Source of the DNA: Candidatus Parabeggiatoa sp. HSG14 | GTDB lineage: Bacteria > Pseudomonadota > Gammaproteobacteria > Beggiatoales > Beggiatoaceae | Assembly: GCA_030378085.1 (NCBI GenBank) | Contig: JAUCGK010000006.1 | Location: 1 to 41,780, forward strand | DNA length: 41,780 bases | Reading direction: 5' to 3' | Part shown: piece by piece, positions 16,249 to 31,500 of the stretch | Layout: the number at the start of each line of letters is the position of its first letter | Numbering within the stretch: the stretch's first letter is position 1 | The notes under the pieces: model-generated | Databases searched by the model: none | What the model saw: the letters and a program-made list of their open reading frames with translations, nothing else | What the model was told of the DNA's origin: nothing | Program-made: the position numbers and the translations under genes

Positions 16249-16860
16249 TTAAAGTGTATTGTTCCATAGATTGACTATTTTACAAAATAAATCTGCTGTG
16301 CGTTCAGCATCATAAATAGCAGAATGCGCTTTATTACTATCCCACTTAAAACCTGCTGCCTGTACCGCTTTTGCTAGCACGGTTTGCCCATAAGCCAATC
16401 CTCCTAAAGTTGCTGTATCAAATGTGCTAAACTGATGAAACGGCATTTTAAATTCAGTACGCTTACACGCCGCTTTAATAAAACTCAAATCAAACGATGG
16501 ATTATGACCGACTAAAATGGCACGAGTACAGCCATGTTTTTTTATCGCTTTGTTAATTGGTTTAAAAATCGTTTTCAACCCTTCTACTTCTGGCACCGCA
16601 AAACGAAATGGATGATAAGGGTCTACTCCAATAAATTTCAACGCTTTTTTATCAAGATTGGCTCCTTCAAAAGGAATTAAATGACAAAAATGCGTTTCAT
16701 CCGGCTGCCATAATCCTTCATTATTTATTCGTAATATCACAGCTGCAATTTCCAATAAAGCATCACGTTTTGAATTAAAGCCAGCCGTTTCTACATCGAC
16801 AACCACCGGCATATAACCCCTAAAACGTTTAGAAATCGGTGAAGGTTCTTTTTTGGCCAT
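16249..16860 (-). CDS. rnt: ribonuclease T
   Basis: The protein is 203 aa from the ATG at 16860, which overlaps the pyrC stop by one base (TAATG). A longer reading from 16881 lies inside pyrC and is less likely. It is a DEDDh 3'-5' exonuclease that trims tRNA and other stable RNA 3' ends. Exo[11 protein letters not shown] (Asp22, Glu24). Exo[15 protein letters not shown]. Exo[19 protein letters not shown] with the catalytic His and Asp. [20 protein letters not shown] is the usual RNase T start. It is translationally coupled to pyrC; this gene order is not functionally obvious. Confidence 0.95.
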   Translation of the reverse strand: MAKKEPSPISKRFRGYMPVVVDVETAGFNSKRDALLEIAAVILRINNEGLWQPDETHFCHLIPFEGANLDKKALKFIGVDPYHPFRFAVPEVEGLKTIFKPINKAIKKHGCTRAILVGHNPSFDLSFIKAACKRTEFKMPFHQFSTFDTATLGGLAYGQTVLAKAVQAAGFKWDSNKAHSAIYDAERTADLFCKIVNLWNNTL

Positions 16861-17897
16861 TAGTTTTGTACCTGTTGCCAATAAATTTTAGCCCCTGCTC
16901 GCAAGGGAATCACTTTTTGTTTGCCAAATTCAAAGTACGTTGGCATTTTCCAAGTACGTTTCTCCAAGGTCACTTTTTTTGTATTACGTGGCAAACGATA
17001 AAAATCCGCGCCGTAAAAACTGGCAAATCCCTCCAATTTATCCAAGGCTTGGTTCTGCTCAAAAGCTTCTGCGTAGAGTTCTAAAGCAGCCGGAGCGGAA
17101 TACATACCGGCACAACCACACGCCGTTTCTTTAGAAAACTGGGCGTGAGGGGCACTATCAGTACCTAAAAAAAATTTAGGATTGCCACTGGTTGCCGCTC
17201 GCAATAAAGCTTGGCGATGTTTCTCCCGTTTTAATACGGGTAAACAATAATGATGGGGACGAATACCTCCCCTAAAGATTTCATTGCGATTCATTAATAA
17301 ATGATGGACTGTAATAGTTGCTGCTAATTTATTGTTTTTACCAATAATATAATCGACTGCTTCTTGTGTTGTAATGTGTTCTAGTACCACTCGTAAATCG
17401 GGAAAATTTTCCAATAAGGGAGCGAGTACTTGTTCAATAAAAATTTTTTCACGGTCAAATATATCTACATTCGCTGTTGTGACTTCGCCATGTATTAACA
17501 AAGGAATATCATAAGTTTGCATGGTTTCAAGCACTGACCATACTTTCTGTAAATCGGTGACACCATTTTCAGAATGCGTTGTTGCACCAGCCGGATAATA
17601 CTTAACGGCAACAATGTATTCGTTGTCTTTTATCTGAGCAATTTCTGTTGCTGAGGTATTATCAGTAAGATAAAGCGTCATTAATGGATTAAAATGGCAC
17701 TCTGGTGCAAGGGCTGCACAAATCCGTTTGCGATAATCCAATGCCTCAGCCACTGTGGTTATTGGGGGTTTTAAGTTAGGCATGACTATGGCGCGTGCAA
17801 AACAACGCGTTGTCGCGGAGACTACCGAAGCCATATTAGCCCCATCACGTAAATGTAAATGCCAATCATCTGGTTGAATTAAAGTTATACGTTGCAT
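16860..17897 (-). CDS. pyrC: dihydroorotase, class II
   Basis: The protein is 345 aa, the E. coli PyrC type. It reversibly cyclises N-carbamoyl-aspartate to dihydroorotate in pyrimidine synthesis, with a binuclear zinc site. Visible elements are DWHLHLRDG (metal ligands His13 and His15, substrate Arg17), [17 protein letters not shown] with Lys99 as the carboxylated bridging lysine, [12 protein letters not shown], and LGTDSAPH with the catalytic Asp. No Shine-Dalgarno site is seen; the 5' flank from about 9 bases upstream of the ATG is an inverted-repeat element (17906-18035). It forms an overlapping operon with rnt. Confidence 0.97.
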   Translation of the reverse strand: MQRITLIQPDDWHLHLRDGANMASVVSATTRCFARAIVMPNLKPPITTVAEALDYRKRICAALAPECHFNPLMTLYLTDNTSATEIAQIKDNEYIVAVKYYPAGATTHSENGVTDLQKVWSVLETMQTYDIPLLIHGEVTTANVDIFDREKIFIEQVLAPLLENFPDLRVVLEHITTQEAVDYIIGKNNKLAATITVHHLLMNRNEIFRGGIRPHHYCLPVLKREKHRQALLRAATSGNPKFFLGTDSAPHAQFSKETACGCAGMYSAPAALELYAEAFEQNQALDKLEGFASFYGADFYRLPRNTKKVTLEKRTWKMPTYFEFGKQKVIPLRAGAKIYWQQVQN

Positions 17898-17905
17898 TAA
17901 TATTT

Positions 17906-18035
17906 AACTGATGTTACGCACTACACTTCCAAAAGTGAATAAAGGAGTGCAAAATTTATTTTGCGAGGAGTTGCACTCTAGTTTGCAAAATGAATTTTGC
18001 ATGTAAGTTTGTAAGCCATCTGCGTAACATCAGTT
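17906..18035. repeat. ACTGATGTTACGCA MITE in a divergent promoter region
   Basis: It is a 130-bp element with ends AACTGATGTTACGCA and TGCGTAACATCAGTT and inner arms of the GAGTGCAAAATTTATTTTGC kind. It occupies most of the 208 bases between the divergently transcribed pyrC and the giant secreted-protein gene, so both probably use promoters inside or at its edges. Confidence 0.8.
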
Positions 18036-18105
18036 ATTGAAATATTGTCCAAACCATTGTTAAATAAATTTTTCAACAATCTCGTAAAATATGGAGATAC
18101 TCAAA

Positions 18106-23583
<5,478 letters not shown>

Positions 23584-23670
23584 CTTGAAAGTTTAGTGAT
23601 GAGTTTAAAGCGGGTGCATTGACAATATCCTTGTGAATGCACTGCAATAAACAATGGTATTTTTTTAAAT

Positions 23671-23711
23671 ACGCCGGCATACATTTTTGTATGTCGGCGT
23701 TTTTTATTTTG
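23671..23711 (+). terminator. strong rho-independent terminator
   Basis: The stem ACGCCGGCATACA pairs with TGTATGTCGGCGT across a TTT loop, followed by a run of T (23700-23711). It ends the transcript of the giant secreted-protein gene and separates it from the next gene. Confidence 0.9.
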
Positions 23712-23791
23712 TACAATAACAATTTTCGTGTATCATTAAATTTGCTTTTAATCAGCGTAATTCTGTTCAAATATTTTACAAAGGAGAAAAT

Positions 23792-25873
23792 ATGAATTAT
23801 TTCATATCTTTGCGTTCCTTTGGTGTGTTCTTTCTATTAGTTTGTTTGACACCAAAGGGATTTGCAGCACCCACTAATGACCGCTTAGCGAATGCTACTC
23901 CCATTGATACTTTGCCTTTTACCCAACAGCAAAATACCGCTGGTGCCAGCAATGAAACATCAGAAGTTTTACCAATGTGTTTGAATGACAGGCGAGCGAG
24001 TGTGTGGTATCAATACACAGCAACCAGTGATCAAACAATGCTGTTTAATACCTTTGGCTCGGACTATGACACGGTATTGTCTGTATGGACTGGTGATAGT
24101 CATCCACTCACTGCGCTCGCTTGTAATGATGACAGTAATAATTTGAAACAATCACAAGTGCAAGTAGAATTGCAAACCGGTACTACTTATTACATCAATA
24201 TCAGTGGTTATCAGGGTGAAACGGGCGCGTTGATTCTTACGGCGTTGGAAGTCAATCCTTTAGAAAATGATAATTTGGCTGATGCTTTACCAGTGACACT
24301 GGATAGTAATGCCAGTTACACATATACCCAAATGACACAAGAAGCCACCAATCAAGATAACGAATCCATTTCAATTTGTAATACCAAAAGTCGTGGCAGT
24401 GTTTGGTTTAAATATACTGCATCAACTGACCAAACTATCGTGATAGATACAATGGGATCGGACTACAATACGTCGTTATCCGTTTGGGCAGGCACTAGCC
24501 ATCCTCTTGAAGATGAAGTTATTTGTAATGATGATAACAGTGGTCCACAATCTTTATTGCGTGTTGCTTTAACCGCCAGTGAAACATATTTTATTAATAT
24601 TTCATCCGTTAAAACTTCAGGTGCAGGTAGTTTACTTGAAGATTCTGGTCTATTAGTGTTAAATATCTCAATCCCTCCACGCAATGATTATTTGGATACC
24701 GCAATTTCAATTACTGAAGCATTGCCTTATACCAATACTCAAACTACCGGGGGAGCCACCATTGAAATTGATGAAAGTTCTCCAAGTTGTGATCCGGTAG
24801 CGAGTGCCAGTGTTTGGTATTTATTCAATCCTTCTATGGATTACGATAACGTAAGCTTTTCCACTTTCGGTTCTAGTTATGATACAGTGCTGTCTATTTG
24901 GGAAGGTACAGGATATCCACTCACTGAATTGGCTTGCAATGACAATGCAACTGTCGTTAACGTTGAACAGAGTAATGCCTCACAAGTCACTATTCCTTTA
25001 AAAGCAGATACCAATTACTTTGTTGATGTCAGCGGGGTTAACAATAGTTCTGGACAACTTAACTTACTTGTTGAACAAGGCACTGTTGATTTTAGTATTG
25101 GTTCACAACCCAAAGACACTTCGATTTATAAATGTCAAACGGCAGAATTGCTCATTGGTTTAAGGAACGCTGATGGTGAACAAATTGAAATCACCGACAA
25201 TCCTATTGGTAATCAATGGGAAACCAATATTGCTTTACCTTTTACTTATCAGTGGTATCAAGACGAATTTAGTAATGTAACAATACCAGTGGATGAAATT
25301 GAAAATAATCCTGTTTTTATCACACCTCCCCTAGAAGAAACTACGGATTTTGGGGTACGTATTATTAATCCCACTGGTTCGCTTGAAAGTGAAATGGTTA
25401 CCGTAACGGTTGAAGAGAATATTGACAACAATGGTGCTGGTGTTGGTGCGAGCGGAGATTTTGTATCAACTGATGCACATTTTATGGGAGCTGTTACCAC
25501 CTTAGAAGATAATAAATCTGTTGTTTCCTTTAATCAATCTGAAACTGTGGCTATCAATTTCATGGTAAAAATTGATGCTGCTCACATCGAAGAAATTGCT
25601 GATATCCTGATGGTTGGTGTTTATACCCCAATGAATGGCACAACCTCCTTTTATATGCGAGAAGGTGATATGTGGACATTTTGGGCGGGAGACGTTGTAA
25701 GTTTAGCCGCAGCTGAAGAAGAAATTGAATTATCAGAATGCCAAACGGTTTCTATCTTTGAAGGACGTTTAGCAGGATTACCAGGGAATTTTAAGGTACA
25801 TACCGGATATCGTTTAAGCGATGGGGAAATTATCTTTAATGGTGAACCAGTGGACTTTACTGTAGAACCGTAA
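23792..25873 (+). CDS. secreted protein: three PPC domains plus C-terminal module
   Basis: The protein is 693 aa, with an AAGGAG site just upstream. The signal peptide covers about residues 1-26 (FAA|PTND). Three tandem pre-peptidase C-terminal-like (PPC) beta-sandwich domains follow (about 27-155, 157-290, 292-428). Each has an ASVWYxYTA core, a GSDYDTVLSVW strand and a TYYINISG strand. An Ig-like region (432-550) contains ALPFTYQWYQDE. The last 140 residues (about 553-693) form a module ending HTGYRLSDGEIIFNG, which recurs three times in the giant minus-strand protein at 35449-40956. PPC domains usually accompany secreted proteases, but no protease domain is present, so it is likely a surface or matrix binding protein. 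Confidence 0.85.
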   Translation: MNYFISLRSFGVFFLLVCLTPKGFAAPTNDRLANATPIDTLPFTQQQNTAGASNETSEVLPMCLNDRRASVWYQYTATSDQTMLFNTFGSDYDTVLSVWTGDSHPLTALACNDDSNNLKQSQVQVELQTGTTYYINISGYQGETGALILTALEVNPLENDNLADALPVTLDSNASYTYTQMTQEATNQDNESISICNTKSRGSVWFKYTASTDQTIVIDTMGSDYNTSLSVWAGTSHPLEDEVICNDDNSGPQSLLRVALTASETYFINISSVKTSGAGSLLEDSGLLVLNISIPPRNDYLDTAISITEALPYTNTQTTGGATIEIDESSPSCDPVASASVWYLFNPSMDYDNVSFSTFGSSYDTVLSIWEGTGYPLTELACNDNATVVNVEQSNASQVTIPLKADTNYFVDVSGVNNSSGQLNLLVEQGTVDFSIGSQPKDTSIYKCQTAELLIGLRNADGEQIEITDNPIGNQWETNIALPFTYQWYQDEFSNVTIPVDEIENNPVFITPPLEETTDFGVRIINPTGSLESEMVTVTVEENIDNNGAGVGASGDFVSTDAHFMGAVTTLEDNKSVVSFNQSETVAINFMVKIDAAHIEEIADILMVGVYTPMNGTTSFYMREGDMWTFWAGDVVSLAAAEEEIELSECQTVSIFEGRLAGLPGNFKVHTGYRLSDGEIIFNGEPVDFTVEP

Positions 25874-25928
25874 AGCGCGATTTCAACTTGGTAAATCCAA
25901 AATAAATTTTGGACTCCGAAAACCGTTT

Positions 25929-26219
25929 TATAGCGTTTCCCGATTGCGTCAGGTACAAGAATTTAAGGCTAACCTTTACCCACAAGTAGATAAACCTATT
26001 GAAATCAATAGATTTTTGTTATAGGGAGATATCACTCTAAAAGGAAACTGGCAAAAATTTGTTCTCTCGTCATGCTTGGATTTCATGGGTGTTACAATGT
26101 TATATAACCTTACTATTTATACGATTAAATAATTTTAGGGTACTTGTGGGTAAAGGTTAGTCAATTTAAGGAGGGGATTTAGGGGAGGTTGTACTTTATC
26201 CAATTCGGGAAACGCTATA
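25929..26219. repeat. composite MITE: inner element in outer element
   Basis: The outer ends are TATAGCGTTTCCCGATTG and the near-complement TTCGGGAAACGCTATA. The inner element, 25969-26160, has ends CTAACCTTTACCCACAAGTA and TACTTGTGGGTAAAGGTTAG. AATTTAAGG stands on each side of it (25960-25968 and 26163-26171). It is the same arrangement as 4176-4473. Confidence 0.8.
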
Positions 26220-26411
26220 AGGGAGTCCGAAATTTATTTTGGACTTTTAATTCCTTGAATTAATCTGTTTATTCCTCTAATCCGTTGTACTTAATATTCA
26301 GTTTTTTTAAGAAAACTGATAGATGATAAGCTTGATAATAATTATATTGGGGCAATCCTTTGTGGTTGTCCTTTTTTTATGTCAATCAAATCGGTATTAT
26401 AGACATTCAGA

Positions 26412-26507
26412 TATAGCGTTTTCCGATTGCGTCAGGTACAAGTTCCCTTTTTAATTAAGGAGGGGATTTAGGGGAGGTTGTACTTTATCCAGTTGGAAAA
26501 CGCTATA
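26412..26507. repeat. TATAGCG-type MITE, uninterrupted
   Basis: The ends are TATAGCGTTTTCCGATTG and CAGTTGGAAAACGCTATA, with an empty TTTTTAATTAAGGAGG centre. It is immediately preceded by ATAGACATTCAGA, the end of the 3301-type element. Confidence 0.75.
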
Positions 26508-26623
26508 AATAATTTCTCAAAAAACCTCGGAGGTTTCCAAAACCTCGGAGGTTATAATGTGCTAATCAAGTTATCAATGGGCGACTTAATTGAATACAGC
26601 CAACTCGGTAATTGGTTCTGCAA

Positions 26624-26881
26624 ATGGCTGCTTTTGTTTCGCATTTGGATATCCAGCTACTTCAGGGAGATGGTGTTGTTCTCTACACCGATGGCGTGAC
26701 TGAAGCGCGAAATCATGATGAAGAACTTTATAGCATGGAACGGCTGTGTGAAGCCATCAGTAAAAATTAGCACCTTCCTACCCAAGAAATCCAAAGAGCC
26801 ATCATCACCGATGTACGAGAACACATTGGGACACAACAAATGCTTGATGACATTACTCTGCTGGTTATCAAGCAAAAATAA
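26624..26881 (+). pseudogene. C-terminal remnant of a PP2C/SpoIIE-type phosphatase
   Basis: The frame reads MAAFVSHLDIQLLQGDGVVL, YTDGVTEARN, then EELYSMERLCEAIS, a TAG stop, then HLPTQEIQRAIITDVREHIG and MLDDITLLVIKQK. GDGVVLYTDGVTEA and DDITLLV are the closing metal-binding motifs of RsbU/SpoIIE-type serine phosphatases. The catalytic N-terminal part is missing, and one nonsense codon (probably a former Trp) splits the rest. It is a relic of a partner-switching regulator lying just upstream of the EACC1-like gene. Confidence 0.75.
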
Positions 26882-26975
26882 TAATTCTGATTTCAACGTT
26901 CTAAACAGCGATTAATAATTATCGTTTTTATTAAATCCCATCCACGCATTATCAACTTATGGAGTTATAACATTT

Positions 26976-27326
26976 ATGAGTGATTATCAAATTAGATTCT
27001 CCCCCCAATTAGAAATTAATCCCACAGATTTTGTGGCCGCTTGGAATGAGTCACCAGATTGTAAGACGGTGGGTGAGGCGAAAGTAAATAGCTCGGCAGC
27101 GAGTTATGATATCGCCAGTGCATTTGTTTTATTGAGTGGTATTGCTATTGGCGTTGCTACCAATACGATTTATGATTTGCTAAAACAAGCTGTGGTTAAT
27201 CACAAAAGCGTACAAAATTTATTAGAAAAGCGCGGTTTGTCCAAGCAAGCGGATTCTATCAATGTACAAACCATTGAACAACCTGATGGTTCAAAGATGT
27301 TAGTGGTTGTGATTAAGGAAAATTAA
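26976..27326 (+). CDS. small EACC1-like conflict-associated protein
   Basis: The protein is 116 aa. It has an N-terminal strand and helix (DYQIRFSP, TDFVAAWNESPDCKTVGEA), a hydrophobic helical segment in the middle (about residues 47-71, SAFVLLSGIAIGVATNTIYDLL), a basic helix, and a C-terminal strand pair (INVQTIEQPDGSKMLVVVIK). This topology matches, from memory, the effector-associated constant component EACC1, a small protein found beside CHAT or caspase-like effectors in NTP-dependent conflict systems. The sequence match is not strong enough to be certain. A CHAT-STAND gene lies 1.2 kb downstream on the same strand, which supports the idea. A TGGAG site lies about 11 bases upstream of the ATG. 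Confidence 0.5.
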   Translation: MSDYQIRFSPQLEINPTDFVAAWNESPDCKTVGEAKVNSSAASYDIASAFVLLSGIAIGVATNTIYDLLKQAVVNHKSVQNLLEKRGLSKQADSINVQTIEQPDGSKMLVVVIKEN

Positions 27327-27375
27327 ACTGTAGGGAGCAGAGGGCATATTCCCATTTTCAGGGTAACGCTACAAT

Positions 27376-27604
27376 AACTACAGGGATTGCATATAATAAA
27401 GGATTTATAATAAGGGATTTACCAGATAAACTTTCCAAAAAAAAGAAGCCAACTAAATTTTTATTTGGTAAACATCAAAAGGTCTTTGGACAAAATAGTT
27501 AAAGAAATACAACCTTTTAGGTTACACAATGCTGTAGTGAGCTAAAAATCATTTTTTATAAATCATTTTTTATAAATCCTTTATTATATGCAATCCTTGT
27601 AGTT
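27376..27604. repeat. MITE, AACTACAGGGATTGCATATA ends
   Basis: The left end is AACTACAGGGATTGCATATA and the right end is TATATGCAATCCTTGTAGTT. The arms extend inward through AATAAAGGATTTATAA, and the core is about 160 bp. The right end contains part of the stop codon of the neighbouring 85-aa gene. Other copies lie at 32201-32319, 32360 and 32675. Confidence 0.8.
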
Positions 27605-27860
27605 AAATAGTGGCAGGGTTAGCCGCATAAGTGGTAATAATATCATAACCATAGTCTATTAGAATGTCTGTCGCTAATTCAGCAGTTAACTCACTAAATT
27701 GACTTCTTTCTTGTCTATCTAGTGGCGGAATAACTCGCATCCAAACATCACCGCCGTCAAAAGAGTTCTCAATGATTTCCACTAATTCAATAGTAGGAAA
27801 TTGTTCTTTTAATTTATTAAATAAGTTTTTGCTTAATTCTTCTTCTTTGAAATTTAACAT
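27603..27860 (-). CDS. conserved 85-aa partner of the HEPN gene
   Basis: The protein is soluble, with a predicted helix then beta-strands: LFNKLKEQFPTIELVEIIEN, DVWMRVIPPLDRQERSQF and ELATDILIDYGYDIIT. An AAGGAG site 8 bases before the ATG supports translation. It resembles small cyanobacterial and Beggiatoaceae proteins that lie beside HEPN genes, an impression from memory that needs checking. It is 71 bases downstream of the HEPN gene on the same strand, suggesting a two-gene unit in which it could be the antitoxin or regulator. The stop codon overlaps the end of an inverted-repeat element, so the C-terminus may be recent. Confidence 0.6.
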   Translation of the reverse strand: MLNFKEEELSKNLFNKLKEQFPTIELVEIIENSFDGGDVWMRVIPPLDRQERSQFSELTAELATDILIDYGYDIITTYAANPATI

Positions 27861-27931
27861 AACATTATCTCCTTATAAAAAATTGTAGAAGGCATAATGC
27901 ACAATTGGCAAAATCCCTCCCACTTACTTTA

Positions 27932-28330
27932 TTAATTCAATTTAGATTTTATAGTATTACAGAAATGAATGGCTTTTTTGAGAATTAATTCAGTATCTTT
28001 TTTGTCAAATGAATAAGCAGGTTCATAATCTGCGGTATGTCTGTGTTCCTGTAGCTCTTTTAAATAACTTTTAATTTCATCTGGATAGATATTATCTCCT
28101 TTAATCAAGTATCTGGAAAAAGCACTAGTAATTGACTTGTGGCTATGTTTCCTTGCATCGCAAATAGGATATTGCTCTTTTTTATACTGATCTAAAGCAA
28201 TAAGCGCATATTGATAGCAAGCAAAATATGCTCTTGACACAGCACTATCATAGGCTTTGTTCTCAAATAGTAGCTTAGCTCCCTCCAAACTTTCATTTGG
28301 TTTATTGATTATTGAGTTTGAATTAATCAT
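27932..28330 (-). CDS. HEPN-domain protein
   Basis: The protein is 132 aa from the ATG at 28330, which has an AGAGGAA site 5 bases upstream; a longer reading from 28360 is less likely. It is all-helical. NESLEGAKLLFENKAYDSAV followed by SRAYFACYQYALIALDQ is the conserved HEPN core, and KELQEHRHTADYEPAYSF is the second conserved block, where HEPN RNases carry the R-x4-6-H catalytic or ADY motif. HEPN proteins are often toxins or RNases in toxin-antitoxin and defence loci. It faces away from the CHAT gene, whose start is 206 bases to the right, and pairs with the 85-aa gene downstream. Confidence 0.8.
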   Translation of the reverse strand: MINSNSIINKPNESLEGAKLLFENKAYDSAVSRAYFACYQYALIALDQYKKEQYPICDARKHSHKSITSAFSRYLIKGDNIYPDEIKSYLKELQEHRHTADYEPAYSFDKKDTELILKKAIHFCNTIKSKLN

Positions 28331-28422
28331 TACTATTCCTCTAATTTGAATTATGGTCACATAATAATATTATGTATTTCATTAAAAAAAGTCAACTTTT
28401 TCTCTTTGCTATCAAGATAATA

Positions 28423-28521
28423 TGTAGGGTGGGTAGAACGAAGTGAAACCCACCATTCTCAAGGATTCGGTGGGTTGGGCGTTCCGCCACTTCGTTGCGC
28501 TCCCGCTCTACCCACCCTACA
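28423..28521. repeat. inverted-repeat element, TGTAGGGTGGGTAGA ends
   Basis: The ends are TGTAGGGTGGGTAGAACGAA and CTACCCACCCTACA, with the inner AAACCCACC / GGTGGGTTGGGC. It ends 15 bases before the ATG of the CHAT gene and fills half of the HEPN-CHAT divergent promoter region. It is the common TGTAGGGTGGGT intergenic repeat type. Confidence 0.8.
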
Positions 28522-28536
28522 TTGGAAATTAAAAAC

Positions 28537-31500
28537 ATGCCAAAACTTCACATAAAACAATTAACGGTTGGAAAAAATCGTTATCGGGTTGAGCTTTCTT
28601 TGCATGAGGATGGTTTAGCACCGATGGCGGTTACAGCTAAATTTAAGTTTCAACTTACAGAACAGGACCAAAAAGATTTACGTTGGTATCTGGAGGATTA
28701 TTTAGAATTTCCGTTTGAGCCGAATCCTAAAATCGCGGCACGAGTTGAACAACGGATGACTGCCATTGGTACGGAGTTATTTAAGGCGGTATTCCATGCG
28801 GATAGTGATGCGCTGGAATTATGGGTGCTGTTAAAACAGAAGTTAAACCAAACGCGGGTGGAAATCTCGGTTGAGGATGTGCAGGAGGCGACCAGTATTC
28901 CTTGGGAGTTGTTGCGCGATCCGAAAACGGATATGCCGTTGGCTTTACAGTCTCAGGTATTTGTGCGTACTCATTCTAATCCGACTTTACGCGCTCAATT
29001 GCCAAACATGGCGAGTAAAGATGAGCCGATTCGGATTTTGTTGGTGATTTGTCGTCCTCATGAAAAAGCCGATGTGCCGTTTCGTTCTGTGGCGAGCCGG
29101 TTGGTGAAGGGTTTGAGTAAGGCGGAACGGGCGTTTTTTCAGTTGGAGGTTTTGCGCCCGCCGACGTTTGGGCAATTAAGCAATGTGTTACGCGCTGCGC
29201 GTGATGCGGGTAAGCCGTTTCATGTCGTTCATTTTGATGGGCATGGCACTTATTTTGGGATTGATGCTAGTGTCTCAACCAGTTCGGTGACGTTTGGGCC
29301 GAGTGGATTGTTGTTGTCGCCAAAGCGTGATGATCATAAGCATGGGTATTTGGTGTTTGAGAATCCGGCGATTAAGGAGAATACGCAATTAGTCGATGGG
29401 CCAGCATTGGGGCAATTGTTGGTGGAAACGCAGGTGCCGGTTTTGGTGTTGAATGCGTGTCGCTCGGCTCATGCTGAAATAGAGGACGAAGCAAAGCTTC
29501 GAGGCAGGCATTCCCAACCAGAGGTTGGGAACGATAAGCAATCGGGGGACGCGGGGCAATCTAAGGTGCGGGCTTTTGGTTCGCTGGCTCAGGAGGTGAT
29601 TGATGCTGGGGTGGCGGGCGTGGTGGCGATGCGTTATAACGTTTATGTGGTGACGGCGCGGGCGTTTGTGGAACAGTTGTATGCGGCTCTGATTAATGGT
29701 TATTCGTTTGGGGAGGCCGTGAGTTTGGGGCGTAAGCATTTGCGGGCTAATCCGTTGCGGGAGGTGGTGACGCAGCCGTTGCCGTTGCAGGATTGGTTAG
29801 TGCCGGTGGTGTATGAGGCGGCAGAGATTAAGTTATTTCCGGCTCCCGTACCACAACAAGGTTTACGGATTGTCTTGGGTAATAAGCAAAAAGGGGCGAT
29901 AGATGAAACTTTAGCGAATTTGCCAGCGCGTCCAGATGTTGGATTCATCGGGCGTGATGAAACCTTATTGGCTTTGGATCGGAGTTTTGACCGCGATAAG
30001 GTGGTGTTGTTACATGCTTATGCGGGGAGTGGTAAGACGACAACGGCGGTGGAATTTGCGCGGTGGTATCAGATGACGGGGGGTATCAAAGACGGGATGG
30101 TGTTATTTTCCAGCTTTGAGACTTATAAACCGTTATCTCAAGTGTTGGGGGATTTTGGGCAAGTGTTCGCGGCGATGTTGGAACAGTCTGGCGTGAATTG
30201 GTCAGCGATTGATGAACTTGAGCAACGGCGTGATGTGGCGTTACAGGTTTTGCAACAGGTGCCGGTATTGTGGATTTGGGATAATGTGGAGCCGGTGACG
30301 GGTTTTCCAACGGGGAGTGAATCGGCTTGGCGTAATGAGGAACAACGGGAGTTAGTGGATTTTCTGCGAGCGGCGCAGGATACACAAGCGAAATTCTTGT
30401 TGACTTCGCGGCGGGATGAATTGGCTTGGTTGGGTAATTTGCCCACGCGGGTTAAGATTCCACCGATGCCACATACCGAGCGGGCGCAATTGGCTAAGGC
30501 GTTAGCTGAGAAATATGGCCGGATGACTTCTAATATGGGTGCTTGGAAACCGTTGTTGGATTTTAGCCAAGGCAATCCGTTGACGATTACGGTATTGGTT
30601 GGGCAAGCCTTGCGGGATGGTTTGACGAGTAAAGAACAAGTATTGGCTTTTGTGGAGAAGTTGCAAGCCGGTGAAAAAGCTTTTGCCGATGAAGAAAGTG
30701 AAGGACGGAGTAAATCGTTGGGGGCTTCGCTGAGTTATGGGTTTGATAATGCTTTTACCGAAGATGAACGAAAGCAGTTGGCGGTGTTGCATTTTTTTCA
30801 GGGGTTTGTGGATGTAAATACGTTGCGTGATATGGGCAATTCTAAAAAGGATTGGAGTTTGCTAGAATTGCAAAATTTAACTCGTGAAAGTGGTATTAAG
30901 CTATTAAACCGTGCCACCGAAATAGGTTTACTCACAGAATATGGTGGCGGTTTTTATAGTATTCACCCAGCTTTGCCTTGGTATTTTAAGCAGTTATTTG
31001 ATAGTTATTATGCAAAAAAAACGCAAGCGGCAACCCGTGCTTTTGTTGAGGCGATGGGGGTATTGGGGAACTACTATTTTTGGGAAGATGAAGATGGCAA
31101 CCGCGATGTCATTGGCATACTGACAGCCGAAGAACCCAATCTGCTTTATGCTCGCCGTTTGGCAAAAACATACGGATGGTGGCATAGAATTATCACTACC
31201 ATGCAGGGTTTACGTGTACTTTACGAACAAACTGGTCGCCGTGTTGAATGGGCAGATTTGGTAGAAGAGATTATGCCAGATTTTGTAGATACTGTGACTG
31301 ATAAACCACTAGCAGGACGAGAAAAAGAGTGGGGCTTTGTGACAGAATATCGGGTGCGGCTAACTATGGAAAATCGCCAATGGACTGATGCAGAGCGATT
31401 ACAAAAGCTTTATGTTGAGTGGAATAAGCAAAATGCCACACCGTTTTTGGATAAGCCTTCTGCGGGTGAAGGGCGTAATGTGATTCGGACGTTGGCAGTG

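Noticed and set aside
16861-16881. Longer rnt start
   Set aside because: It would overlap pyrC further. The TAATG overlap at 16860 is a standard coupled start.
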